The notes under the pieces were generated by a model that was not told where the DNA came from, made no database searches, and was given only the letters and a program-made list of their open reading frames with translations. Source: Pedobacter sp. ASV28 (lineage in GTDB: Bacteria > Bacteroidota > Bacteroidia > Sphingobacteriales > Sphingobacteriaceae). From it: a stretch of DNA of 64,000 bases. Of this stretch, positions 35,529-43,886 are shown piece by piece (position 1 is the first letter of the stretch; each line of letters begins with the position of its first letter). A program made the position numbers and the translations under genes. The DNA is taken from NCBI RefSeq assembly GCF_016428855.1, contig NZ_JAELTN010000023.1, forward strand, positions 1-64,000, in the 5' to 3' direction.

Positions 35529-37316
35529 TTAATTGATCATCACCATGGCCCCTTTTATCACTGCCTGTCCGCCTGCCGAGAGTTCTGCTTGTGCACCACC
35601 CTTGGCCGTAAAGGCCATGTCTGCCTTGGCTTCTATGTTCGCACTTTTCATATTGATGGCCGATTTTCCCTTCATTTCTATACTTGTTCCGGCATTGATC
35701 TCTATTCCTGTTTTTGCCTTTAACAACAAACTACCTTCAGATTCGATCTTGATGCCACTGGCACTCATTTCAATCTTGTTTTTATTTTGGTCGGATATGG
35801 TAATGCTTTTTCCCTCATCACTAATCTCGATGGTATTCTTACCAGGGGTCTGTATGGTAATGATCTTCTTCTCTTCTTCAAACTCCAACTTTAACTTTGA
35901 TCTGGTAATAATGCTGCGAATATTATTTTTTGCCTCGATTTTGTTTGCAGGTGGCTGCTTACTGCTATATAAGCTCCCCAAAATAACAGCATGACAGGGA
36001 TCGTTATTAAAAAATCCTACTACTACTTCATCGCCCACATCGGGAATAAAGAACCCTCCATATTGATTGCTGGCCCAAAGCGTAGCCAATCTTGCCCACA
36101 CCTTATTGGTTTCTCCATTGAGGATAGGAAGCATGATCTGTATCTTATTTTCCTTATCTGGGTCACCTTCTATGGCCACTACTTTACCAATGTGCATCCC
36201 TTGTATGCCGGGTAACAAGCCCGCAGCCAGTGGAGCAACTACATCTGTATTTTCGGTAATGTTACTGGGCGATACCCCCAGCCCAGCCGTAGTCACCCAG
36301 CTGCCTTCTTTAATTTCATGTTCTACCATGCCGATGTAGGCATTGCCATTGAAACGTTTGCTCAATCCGGCCAGTTCTATCACATTACCCAATGCAATGT
36401 CAGCATTTCCCTGAAATTTAACCTCTCCCCTTATACGTGCCAATCCTGTTTTTTGCATTTGTGCATCGGCCCAGCTTTTTAAGATCGTTTCGTCTGAAAT
36501 GGCAGTTGTTTGTAAAACCGCCTTTCTTTTGCCTACCGTTCCAGCCAGTTCTTTTGGCGATTGGCTGCCCTGCTTATTGAGCGCTGTACTACTTCCACTG
36601 GCCTTTATCAATTTCTGCTTGGTACTGTCCCAGGCTACAGCTTCTGCCGCTATCAACTGCTCTTCCGTTTCCAGATCGCCTTTAAAAGCCAACATGTCTT
36701 TGCCATAGGTAACTGTTAATACAGCGCTGGCATTATACTTAGGCATGTCAATACTTATTTTTTTACCTTCTGTAATGACAAACAGTCCATTCATGTCGGC
36801 CCGGGATAAAATGAAATCCCAATCGGAGCAATAATATTGTACCAGCTCATTATAGGTAGCGTTGGTATCTTTAACTGTAGGTTCTAGTTTCGAATATTCG
36901 CCCAAAATAGTCTTTATGGCATCACTGTCTTTCTTTTTCTCGAAAATCCTATTTTTTCTGGACAAGGTGGTTGGGTAGGCAAAATCCCTACATTCAATAA
37001 TGAGCAGATCTTCCGATTCTGCAATTTCTACTCCATGAGAAGTAATAATTCCTTCAAAAATCACATTCTGACTGCCTTTGTAGCCTGCTTCTATGCGAAT
37101 ATGCTTTCCTGGGGCAAAAGTTTCATCTTCGCTTTCCAGAATTTCCTGCTTGGGCATATTTCCTGCTTCCAACACCAATTGGGCCTTACCTATCCGGTTG
37201 ATCTCCTTACGTACCCAAAGCGATATTACGCCAAAATGATCTTTAATTTTGGCATTCTCGCTATAAATGCTGCAGGTAATCAGCCCTTCGCTATGCTGTT
37301 CCGGAGAGTTGCTCAT
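35529..37316 (-). CDS. VgrG-like central spike protein (Afp8/Pvc8 type)
   Basis: A 595-residue gp27-gp5-like spike. The N-terminal gp27-like half runs to about residue 340 (VLEAGNMPKQEILESEDETF, YYCSDWDFILSRADMNGLFV). The gp5 OB-fold lies at about 375-455 (IGKVVAIEGDPDKENKIQIM, IPDVGDEVVVGFFNNDP). A repetitive beta-prism tail follows (ISDQNKNKIEMSASGIKIES) with no enzymatic extension. It starts 26 bp inside the end of the LysM protein gene. Confidence 0.93.
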   Translation of the reverse strand: MSNSPEQHSEGLITCSIYSENAKIKDHFGVISLWVRKEINRIGKAQLVLEAGNMPKQEILESEDETFAPGKHIRIEAGYKGSQNVIFEGIITSHGVEIAESEDLLIIECRDFAYPTTLSRKNRIFEKKKDSDAIKTILGEYSKLEPTVKDTNATYNELVQYYCSDWDFILSRADMNGLFVITEGKKISIDMPKYNASAVLTVTYGKDMLAFKGDLETEEQLIAAEAVAWDSTKQKLIKASGSSTALNKQGSQSPKELAGTVGKRKAVLQTTAISDETILKSWADAQMQKTGLARIRGEVKFQGNADIALGNVIELAGLSKRFNGNAYIGMVEHEIKEGSWVTTAGLGVSPSNITENTDVVAPLAAGLLPGIQGMHIGKVVAIEGDPDKENKIQIMLPILNGETNKVWARLATLWASNQYGGFFIPDVGDEVVVGFFNNDPCHAVILGSLYSSKQPPANKIEAKNNIRSIITRSKLKLEFEEEKKIITIQTPGKNTIEISDEGKSITISDQNKNKIEMSASGIKIESEGSLLLKAKTGIEINAGTSIEMKGKSAINMKSANIEAKADMAFTAKGGAQAELSAGGQAVIKGAMVMIN

Positions 37317-37974
37317 TTTGGGAGAAGTTAATTAATGGAGGAAACATGATCTTCGTTCCCGGTGGTATATTTCTAAAAGTTTGCAAATTGTTCAATCTGG
37401 CCAGTTCTACACAATAGGAAGCATCGTTATAAATCTCCCGGCAGAAAGCGGCCAACTTATCTCCGGCCTTAAAGGTGATGGTACGTGATACATCTGGCGA
37501 ATTTTTCACCGTTACATCTTTATCAAAATGTCCTATAAATGCTACCGATACCTTTACTCTCAATGGAACACCATTGGGCAAAAAAAGGGTATAGTCATAA
37601 CTCAGGCTTTTTATCCTGCCATGAAAAATAAGACTGCCCCACACAATTTTGGCATAACCGGGCTCGTGGCTTTCCGCATTGGTTTTATAAAGTGCATTTT
37701 CAAGTTCATCGATAAGTGCTTTAATATTTTTTTTCTTCCCTGGTATTACGCCCGTATCGTCCAAAAAAAGGTCGAAAGATAAATTTGCAGCATCATGATG
37801 CCTATAGCGGGCTGCTTTTTTTTCCTTGCCCAAGGTATTATCAGGCTTATAGGTAATCTGCTTGCCAACCTTTACTTGTGCTGGATTGATCTGTGCGGCA
37901 AATTGCCTGCTTAAATCGGTTGTAGTATAACTTGAATTCACATAACCAATAATCTGTAGTTTCTGCAGTTCCAT
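37291..37974 (-). CDS. eCIS hub protein with C-terminal LysM-like domain (Afp7/Pvc7 type)
   Basis: A 227-residue protein. The N-terminal ~130 residues have the CIS-tube/hub fold pattern (LQIIGYVNSSYTTTDLSRQF, DLFLDDTGVIPGKKKNIKAL), and residues about 165-215 form a LysM-like module (FKAGDKLAAFCREIYNDAS, RNIPPGTKIMFPPL). It adapts the tube to the spike in Afp/PVC. Its start codon shares one base with the stop of the small Afp6-like gene (TAATG). Confidence 0.9.
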   Translation of the reverse strand: MELQKLQIIGYVNSSYTTTDLSRQFAAQINPAQVKVGKQITYKPDNTLGKEKKAARYRHHDAANLSFDLFLDDTGVIPGKKKNIKALIDELENALYKTNAESHEPGYAKIVWGSLIFHGRIKSLSYDYTLFLPNGVPLRVKVSVAFIGHFDKDVTVKNSPDVSRTITFKAGDKLAAFCREIYNDASYCVELARLNNLQTFRNIPPGTKIMFPPLINFSQNEQLSGTA

Positions 37975-38135
37975 TATCTCTTGGCTTTTCTTAACGTTGT
38001 TTTCTTTAACACCGCTTTTATTTCTTCCATGATTTCGGCCTTTAGCTGTTGAATATCTTTTTCGTTTAGCAAGCTATTATTGGATCTAGCTTCGATAGTA
38101 GCCTTTACCGAAATTTCTTTGATTACAATGGCCAT
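37974..38135 (-). CDS. Small eCIS protein, Afp6/DUF5908-like
   Basis: A 53-residue ORF (start ATG at 38135). It reads MAIVIKEISVKATIE, then a helical Glu/Lys-rich C-terminus (DIQQLKAEIMEEIKAVLKK). Length, VIKEIxVKATIE start and position between second tube and LysM hub match the DUF5908 family at the Afp6 site, whose role is unknown. Its TAA overlaps the next ATG by one base, which supports it as a real translated gene. Confidence 0.82.
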   Translation of the reverse strand: MAIVIKEISVKATIEARSNNSLLNEKDIQQLKAEIMEEIKAVLKKTTLRKAKR

Positions 38136-38139
38136 TGTT

Positions 38140-38586
38140 TTATAGTCTTCTTAATTGTGAATAGGCAAATTCCATGGTCTCGATCAAGATCACATTCTTT
38201 TCAGAATCTAGCGTTTCTACCTGCCATTTTATGGGATAGGCATTTTCGCACGACCAATTATAAATGGCTGTACCCTGATCGTTAAGCAACTGAATTGTAA
38301 TGGTTTTCGTACTTATCAATAAAACAAAATCGCCTTCCAATATTCGTTGTATCCACTTTACTCCTGTACTGCTAAGGGGAACCAAAGCACGCTTGAGCAC
38401 CAGATTGGCATGTTTTATCTGTTTAGGAAGAAGGTGCGTGAAATTATTCACGCCCCCTTCACTAATACTTTCTGTTTCCACCTGTGCCGACAGGCCGGAT
38501 ACTTCTTTAAAGGCAAATTCTTCATTACCTATCTTTACACTAAAATAAAATGATACGGGCAATTCCCATGCAGTAGTATTTGCCAT
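38140..38586 (-). CDS. eCIS inner tube protein 2 (gp19-like, Afp5/Pvc5 type)
   Basis: A 148-residue tube protein. PVSFYFSVKIGNEEFAFKEV, SGLSAQVETESISEGG and NLVLKRALVPLSSTGVKWIQ are the T4 gp19-like pattern of the Afp1/Afp5 family. It probably forms the first tube ring that joins the tube to the baseplate. It starts 10 bp after tube protein 1, and the Afp6-like gene starts 4 bp beyond its stop. Confidence 0.92.
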   Translation of the reverse strand: MANTTAWELPVSFYFSVKIGNEEFAFKEVSGLSAQVETESISEGGVNNFTHLLPKQIKHANLVLKRALVPLSSTGVKWIQRILEGDFVLLISTKTITIQLLNDQGTAIYNWSCENAYPIKWQVETLDSEKNVILIETMEFAYSQLRRL

Positions 38587-38596
38587 TCAATAAGAT

Positions 38597-39046
38597 TTAT
38601 CCATTAGCTATTGTTAACCCTTCATGGGCTACTTCGATAGATTCAACAGCAATTTCATTACCGTCAGATTTCATATCGGTGCCCGTGATCTTGGTTGGCC
38701 ATGCATTTATAAGCGTCCAAATCATTGTAGGACTCCCTGCTTCATCGAGCAGGTTAATAACAATAGTTTGCCTTTCAATGGTATTCATCTTAATTTTATT
38801 AAACCAGTCCCAAAAACCATTATCCTTAACAAAAATTCCTTTTTTTAAGGTTACGTTACCTGTTTTCTTAATACCAGGCATCTTGATTGTTGAAAACTCT
38901 TTACTGTTACCGTGACGGTATTCTATAATCTGTGCTTCAATGTCAAGCCCCGAAACTTCTTGAAAAGGAATTTCTTTATCGCCTATTTTTACCTGAAAGT
39001 AAAACTTTGGCAATGGCCATACATTATCTTGTTTATCTCCTGCCAT
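38597..39046 (-). CDS. eCIS inner tube protein 1 (gp19-like, Afp1/Pvc1 type)
   Basis: A 149-residue paralogue of the gene at 38140: PKFYFQVKIGDKEIPFQEVS, GLDIEAQIIEYRHG and NVTLKKGIFVKDNGFWDWFN. As the gene nearest the sheath, it is probably the main stacked tube protein. The tube carries cargo in its lumen and is driven out by sheath contraction. Confidence 0.92.
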   Translation of the reverse strand: MAGDKQDNVWPLPKFYFQVKIGDKEIPFQEVSGLDIEAQIIEYRHGNSKEFSTIKMPGIKKTGNVTLKKGIFVKDNGFWDWFNKIKMNTIERQTIVINLLDEAGSPTMIWTLINAWPTKITGTDMKSDGNEIAVESIEVAHEGLTIANG

Positions 39047-39083
39047 AATTGTATTTTTTTAATGTTATATAAATTTTTATTGA

Positions 39084-41042
39084 TTAGCTTTTTTGCATTT
39101 GCTGCATAAACGTGATCTCGATAAACTCTGCCGGCCGAGATATGGCAACCAGTACTGTTATCAGCATTTTGCCCTCAAGAATATCATCTGGTGTCATGGT
39201 TTCGCCAAGTCCTACATGCACGCTGAAAGCATCTTCAGGCACTGCACCTGCCAGACCACCTCGTTTCCATATACCTGTAAGGAAATTACTTATTGTACTC
39301 CTTACAATCACCCAGGTATTGGCTACATTAGGATCAAATACAAATGCTTTAGCTGCATTTTTAATAGATTCTTCAAGCATTATCATAGTTCGTCGCACAT
39401 TAATATATCTCCAGTCAAGTGAGTTACCATCAAGTGTACGGGCGCCCCATACTTTTATGCCTTCTCCGGTAAAGTAGCGTATAGCGTTTATGGCTTTACC
39501 GTCAAAAGGTACATTCAGGTCTTCTTGGTCTGCATAAGAAATATTTACCGTAGTGCTGATCACATTAGACATACCTGTATTAGCAGGCGCTTTCCAAACC
39601 TCCTTTGTCTGATCGGTCAATGTGTATATACCCGCCATAGCTGCCGAAGGTGGTAAAAGGTTAACTTGTTCAGCCATGTCTTTCACGATAGTTGCATAAA
39701 GCGGGCTTTGTTTGTAAAGCACTTTATGATTGGTGTCATTATCTGCACCTATCATTCCAATTTTGTTTGCAAAAGCATACAGCCTTGGAGTTGTTCCCAA
39801 TATTACGTTTTTAAAGGTATCTACGTCGGCCGGATCAATATTTATAAAACTAAGTTCATTATCAGGCACTATGGATGTATTAAGCCAAGGATAATAGGCC
39901 GAAGCATAATCAAGAAAATCTGTTCCTATTTTTTCCCTGAAGCTCGTTACAACATCACCGCTTTGGTCTTTCCTGTCTTTGTAGCCATCATACACATCCA
40001 GTATCGCCACCCTGTTCATATTAAGTCCACAATGTTTTAAAACTGCCGTTTGTACATCATAACAAGCTTGTGCGCTATCAAGGTTAACCGCTTCAGGAAC
40101 AAGCACCATAGTAGGTTCCTGCTCTTTTAAAAGTGGGTCAATACCATTTGTAAGCTTTTCTCCACTTAAATCGTCAGTATAACTACCTACTGATACCACA
40201 TAACATGGGCCTCCGCCATTGGCAAAGAAAAACCTCATATTATAATACAGGCTGTAAACATCGGTACGGCTTACCGAATAATATTTTGTAGCAATTGGTG
40301 TGGTCGTAGCTGGTGTTGCTGCTGGTTTTGGCTTGTCGCCTGCTGCTGTTTCTTCGTCTGCTACTGTTTCTGCCGTTGCATCATTAGCTTTGAGGGCTGT
40401 GCCGCCCACCCCATTTATAGCGGTAACAAGAACATCCGTTTTGGCTTTTAAATCTGCCGCTGTAGGTGTTGTTAAAGGTATACCGGTTGTGTCAAATAAA
40501 ACACTTCTAAAGGCGGTATTAGCGGTGGTCAATGCAGTACTATCAGCAAAAGCTACTGCCTTCAGGCTCAAAAGCAAATCGTTAACGACCACCGAAAAAG
40601 AGCTGGCTACGGTAACAGCAGCTTTTAAAGAACTCTTTGCTTTTGCATTAGCAGCCGCTTTTGCATCATCAGTTGCTTTTGTATCAGCGGTTACTTTTGC
40701 TGCTTCAGTAGCATCATCATTAGCGGTTTTAATTGTATCCTGTAAAGATTTGGTTTCACTTTTAGCTGCATTTAGAGCCGGATTAGCATCAACTGCGATA
40801 AAAGATGTTCCAGTGGCTAATGCCTTAAAGCTGAAAACAGGCTTCGGAGCCGCACCGAAATATTGAACAAACTCTGCCAAAGAACTAATTCTCCAAGGTG
40901 TATTGGTCAAAGATTTCGTCCCATTTATAGCCTTTTCGGTATAGCCTATAAAAGCTGGTACCGCTGTGGCCACTTCAACTACGGAGTTAGGGAACGCGTT
41001 CTTCTCTACGACATATACTCCGGGTGTTTTCATTGCACTCAT
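39084..41042 (-). CDS. eCIS contractile sheath protein with Ala/Thr-rich insertion
   Basis: A 652-residue tail sheath protein. The N-terminus MKTPGVYVVEKNAFPNSVVE and the C-terminus YINVRRTMIMLEESIKNAAK, FVFDPNVANTWVIVRSTISN are conserved phage/eCIS sheath patterns. Between residues about 75 and 250 lies a low-complexity, Ala/Thr/Lys-rich segment predicted to be helical (TKATDDAKAAANAKAKSSLK, ATPATTTPI) that is not part of the core sheath fold. Only one sheath gene is present, whereas Afp has three. Confidence 0.93.
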   Translation of the reverse strand: MSAMKTPGVYVVEKNAFPNSVVEVATAVPAFIGYTEKAINGTKSLTNTPWRISSLAEFVQYFGAAPKPVFSFKALATGTSFIAVDANPALNAAKSETKSLQDTIKTANDDATEAAKVTADTKATDDAKAAANAKAKSSLKAAVTVASSFSVVVNDLLLSLKAVAFADSTALTTANTAFRSVLFDTTGIPLTTPTAADLKAKTDVLVTAINGVGGTALKANDATAETVADEETAAGDKPKPAATPATTTPIATKYYSVSRTDVYSLYYNMRFFFANGGGPCYVVSVGSYTDDLSGEKLTNGIDPLLKEQEPTMVLVPEAVNLDSAQACYDVQTAVLKHCGLNMNRVAILDVYDGYKDRKDQSGDVVTSFREKIGTDFLDYASAYYPWLNTSIVPDNELSFINIDPADVDTFKNVILGTTPRLYAFANKIGMIGADNDTNHKVLYKQSPLYATIVKDMAEQVNLLPPSAAMAGIYTLTDQTKEVWKAPANTGMSNVISTTVNISYADQEDLNVPFDGKAINAIRYFTGEGIKVWGARTLDGNSLDWRYINVRRTMIMLEESIKNAAKAFVFDPNVANTWVIVRSTISNFLTGIWKRGGLAGAVPEDAFSVHVGLGETMTPDDILEGKMLITVLVAISRPAEFIEITFMQQMQKS

Positions 41043-41060
41043 AATGATTATAGATTTAGA

Positions 41061-41768
41061 TTAAAAATAAAAATAGCTGGTGATGGTATTTAATGGATTA
41101 ATAATAGATTGCGAGGATGCCTCTGGAAATGGAATGAAGTTGCTCAGCAATACCTCTGCATTTCCCAATACTTTCCATAGGGTTAACTTATAAGCATATA
41201 CTTCTTTTAGGGCAATTGGCTCTTTTGTTACAAATCGATAGACTGGTTGGCTTTCTCCCGGAAATGCTATGGTAGAGGAGCTGAACTGCAATTGGTTTCT
41301 ATCTTCTTTTAGAACCAACACCTCCTTATTGGCCGATCGTTGAATGACTATAACCTCTACAAACTTCTTTACGCCGTGAATAATTAGATCAATCTTATTT
41401 TCCTTGACAAATTCTTTTTTGGTTAGGTTAAGGGTCAGCTCTTTCCAGATTCCATTTTTGCCTAGGTATTGCAATTCCCAAATGCTTTCACTTGGTGTAT
41501 TTTCATGATCGGTATAGTAATAAAATCCTGCATCTACATTCTTTAAGGAGAACTTGAACTGATAAGCTTCCTTTTCGTTTATCAGTTCACTAAATCCATC
41601 TGGTATTAACAGGCCCCAACTATTTTTTCCAAGGCTCTTAAACAATAGGCCTAATTTGGCAAGCAATTGACGGGTTTCTACTGTGGGCATAAGCGCTATA
41701 TATTCGCCAATTCCCGAGAAATATTCATGGCTAGTGTTAAGGGTGATCCAAAGACGATAGTTTGCCAT
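41061..41768 (-). CDS. Unknown eCIS-operon protein between cap and sheath
   Basis: A 235-residue protein starting MANYRLWITLNTSHEYFSG. It is beta-strand-rich with LFKSLGKNSWGLLIPDGFSE, FSLKNVDAGFYYYTDHENTP and AYKLTLWKVLGNAEVLLSNF. No signal peptide or known motif was recognised. Its tight place between the cap gene (5 bp away) and the sheath gene (18 bp away) suggests a structural or assembly part, possibly a cap adaptor. It is clearly a gene of the operon. Confidence 0.7.
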   Translation of the reverse strand: MANYRLWITLNTSHEYFSGIGEYIALMPTVETRQLLAKLGLLFKSLGKNSWGLLIPDGFSELINEKEAYQFKFSLKNVDAGFYYYTDHENTPSESIWELQYLGKNGIWKELTLNLTKKEFVKENKIDLIIHGVKKFVEVIVIQRSANKEVLVLKEDRNQLQFSSSTIAFPGESQPVYRFVTKEPIALKEVYAYKLTLWKVLGNAEVLLSNFIPFPEASSQSIINPLNTITSYFYF

Positions 41769-41773
41769 ATAGT

Positions 41774-42343
41774 TTACATTGAAGGTTTAGGATTTTGAAT
41801 ACCCATGTTTAGATCGCTGTGACTGAAGATCGGCAGTATTTCCTGTATATCCTGCATGTCGATGGTCACAAATCTCAGCCTAAACATCATCGATGGAAAA
41901 TATCCGCCACCGCAAATGCCCCATAGGTTGGCCATTTCCTGTATGGACAGGTTTACGGGTTCAATAGCAAATTCATTGGATCGATCTGGGGATCTCAACA
42001 CCGGGCTTTTTTGGATAAAGGAGAGAATTACGCTTAACAGCTGTAAGGATTCTTCATACTGTTTGTCTTGAAATACCACAGATAGCAGCACATTGATGTG
42101 AAGCTGCCACGATGGGCTCATGCGCTTGGTATGCTGACCTGATATGGTGGCCTGCGGAAAGTTAATACCTCCTGCGGTTTCCCTACCCAAGCCCACCAGC
42201 ATTACGCTAACCCTATTGGCCGGAAACACCTTATGATCATCTTTTACCGGAGAGAGAAATACCATATCTTCCCGTAGGTTAAACGATAGCTTTAGGTATT
42301 CGTTCAACTGTTCGGTCAATAGCTGTAATGTTCTATAGATCAT
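41774..42343 (-). CDS. eCIS tail terminator/cap protein (Afp16/Pvc16 family, DUF4255)
   Basis: A 189-residue protein. The frame extends to 42358 only through TTG/GTG codons, so the ATG at 42343 (MIYRTLQLLTEQLNEYLKLS) is the natural start. The MIYRTLQLLTEQLNEYL start, DHKVFPANRVSVMLVGLGRE and LHINVLLSVVFQDKQYEESL match the Pvc16 N-terminal domain family, which caps the distal end of tube and sheath. In Afp the homologue is last; here it is first, as in other Bacteroidota eCIS. The operon promoter should lie at 42344-42484. Confidence 0.88.
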   Translation of the reverse strand: MIYRTLQLLTEQLNEYLKLSFNLREDMVFLSPVKDDHKVFPANRVSVMLVGLGRETAGGINFPQATISGQHTKRMSPSWQLHINVLLSVVFQDKQYEESLQLLSVILSFIQKSPVLRSPDRSNEFAIEPVNLSIQEMANLWGICGGGYFPSMMFRLRFVTIDMQDIQEILPIFSHSDLNMGIQNPKPSM

Positions 42344-42439
42344 ATTTTTCACCAACAAGAGATTAATATAGCTTTGGTCATTTAACGAATTTGATCAAAC
42401 AACCAAAGGCTAATTTAAGGCATAAGCTGACAAGGAAAT

Positions 42440-42455
42440 CACGTAATTATACGTG
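42440..42455. promoter_or_regulatory. 16-bp dyad upstream of the eCIS operon
   Basis: CACGTA and TACGTG arms (perfect 6-bp complement) around a four-base centre. The site lies 97 bp upstream of the first eCIS start and 30 bp beyond the stop of the response regulator gene. NarL/LuxR-type regulators bind inverted repeats, so it is a candidate operator for the adjacent regulator. It could instead be a weak transcription stop, but no T-run follows it. Confidence 0.4.
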
Positions 42456-42484
42456 GTTTTAACTTAATTTGAATACATGCAACC

Positions 42485-43165
42485 TTACTGGTACTCCATC
42501 AGGTGATGTAGGTCTACGTGGTCATGTAGCAGTGCATAAACAATGAGGCCTATGGTATTCTTGGATTCGGTTTTCTGCAGCAGGTTGCTTTTATGCCCTT
42601 CAACGGTACGTGGGCTTAAAAATAATCGTTCGGCAATTTCTACAGAACTATATTGCCTACAGATCAGTTTCAGTACCTGCACTTCTCTTTTGGTAAGTAA
42701 TTGCGCACTAAATCGGCTGATCTTCTTTTTTGCCATGCTATTAAAAGGTTCGCTAATTACCCTTTTGATGCCCTCGTTATAATAGGAACCCATTTTATGC
42801 ACTTTTTGAATGGCATTGATCAACTCTTGTGGGGTGGTATCTTTAACAAGATAGGAAGAAACACCTAGGCTAACCATGTTATTTACATAAGCCCTGGTGT
42901 GCATATTGGTAAGTACAATGATCCGAATACCCGGAAAATGATCTTGAAGAAACTTAGTGGCTTCTACGCCATTGAGTACTGGCATTTTCAAGTCTACGAT
43001 AATAATATCGGGTATGTTTGAACTGTATTGAAGGAAATTGACCAGCTCTTTCCCATTAGCGGCCTCAAATATAATTTCCATATCTTCATTTCGCTGTATA
43101 AGCAGGGAAATTCCCTTTCGAAATAACGGCTCGTCGTCAGCTAGAATTATTTTGATTTTCTCCAT
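42485..43165 (-). CDS. NarL/LuxR-family response regulator
   Basis: A 226-residue regulator with a receiver domain (DDEP acidic pair at 10-13, phospho-acceptor Asp58 in IIIVDLKMP, and a conserved Thr/Lys region YLVKDTTPQEL) and a LuxR-type helix-turn-helix at about 160-220 (LTKREVQVLKLICRQYSS, FLSPRTVEGHKSNLLQKT). It is paired with the sensor kinase gene, which it overlaps by 29 bp, and precedes the eCIS operon by 142 bp on the same strand. This makes it the best candidate for the eCIS regulator. Confidence 0.93.
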   Translation of the reverse strand: MEKIKIILADDEPLFRKGISLLIQRNEDMEIIFEAANGKELVNFLQYSSNIPDIIIVDLKMPVLNGVEATKFLQDHFPGIRIIVLTNMHTRAYVNNMVSLGVSSYLVKDTTPQELINAIQKVHKMGSYYNEGIKRVISEPFNSMAKKKISRFSAQLLTKREVQVLKLICRQYSSVEIAERLFLSPRTVEGHKSNLLQKTESKNTIGLIVYALLHDHVDLHHLMEYQ

Positions 43166-43886
43166 AAGGTTTTAAGGTAAACACTACATTACAGCCTTGT
43201 TTCATTTTAGAGCTGAAAGTGATCTCTCCATTCAAAAGCCGTATTCTGTTTTTGATATTTCTTATTCCAAGTCCCCTGTACTGCATTTTGGGATCAAATC
43301 CAATACCGTTATCCTTATAACTGCCCATCAGCGTATTTTCCTGTCGATCAAACCGAAGCGATATGGAGTTTGCATTTCCATGTCTAATGGAATTATTAAG
43401 CAGTTCTTGTACCATCCTGAAAAGATGCAATTGTTGTTCTTCATTTAAATCGCTGAAATCGACCCGGCTTTTATAGCATGTCTCTACCCTTTTACTGTTA
43501 TAAACCTCAAAAAGTTCCTGCAGGGCCTCATCTAGTCCAAACTCACTCGATACTGGCGGCATTAGATTGTGGGTAATGGAGCGCAAGCTTCGGAGCGCCC
43601 CCCCCACTTGGTCTATGATCACCACGCTAATATCTTCTACTTCTTCTGGAGAAATTTGGGGGCTTTTGAGCAAGTAGGTATGAACAGATACTACGCTAAG
43701 TCGCGAGGATATTTCATCATGTAGTTCCTGTGCTATACGTTGTCTTTCTTCCTCTTGTACTGCTAGGGAAAAGCGGAGCAATTCTTGTTTGTATTCAACT
43801 TCGGGATTTTTCTTTTTTAATCCTCTTTCTATCCGTATCCTTTGTAAAAAATAGATAGAAAACATTACAATACTTATCAAAAACAT
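43137..43886 (-). CDS. Histidine kinase, HisKA_3 type
   Basis: A 249-residue sensor kinase. One N-terminal transmembrane helix (FLISIVMFSIYFL) is followed by the dimerisation domain with His56 in RIAQELHDEISSRLSVV and a GHKL ATPase domain (NNSIRHGNA N-box; DNGIGFDP G1; GLGIRNIKNRI). It has no periplasmic sensor region, so it may sense a membrane or cytosolic signal. It is encoded upstream of and overlapping the response regulator. Confidence 0.92.
   Translation of the reverse strand: MFLISIVMFSIYFLQRIRIERGLKKKNPEVEYKQELLRFSLAVQEEERQRIAQELHDEISSRLSVVSVHTYLLKSPQISPEEVEDISVVIIDQVGGALRSLRSITHNLMPPVSSEFGLDEALQELFEVYNSKRVETCYKSRVDFSDLNEEQQLHLFRMVQELLNNSIRHGNANSISLRFDRQENTLMGSYKDNGIGFDPKMQYRGLGIRNIKNRIRLLNGEITFSSKMKQGCNVVFTLKPYGENQNNSS

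Noticed and set aside
40300..40866. 188-residue plus-strand open frame opposite the sheath insertion
   Set aside because: It is the shadow of the Ala/Thr-rich codons of the sheath gene; low-complexity, Ala/Val-rich, no ribosome-binding site or homology pattern.
42344..42358. Upstream TTG/GTG starts for the cap protein
   Set aside because: An ATG at 42343 gives the family-typical start; the extra five codons add nothing conserved.
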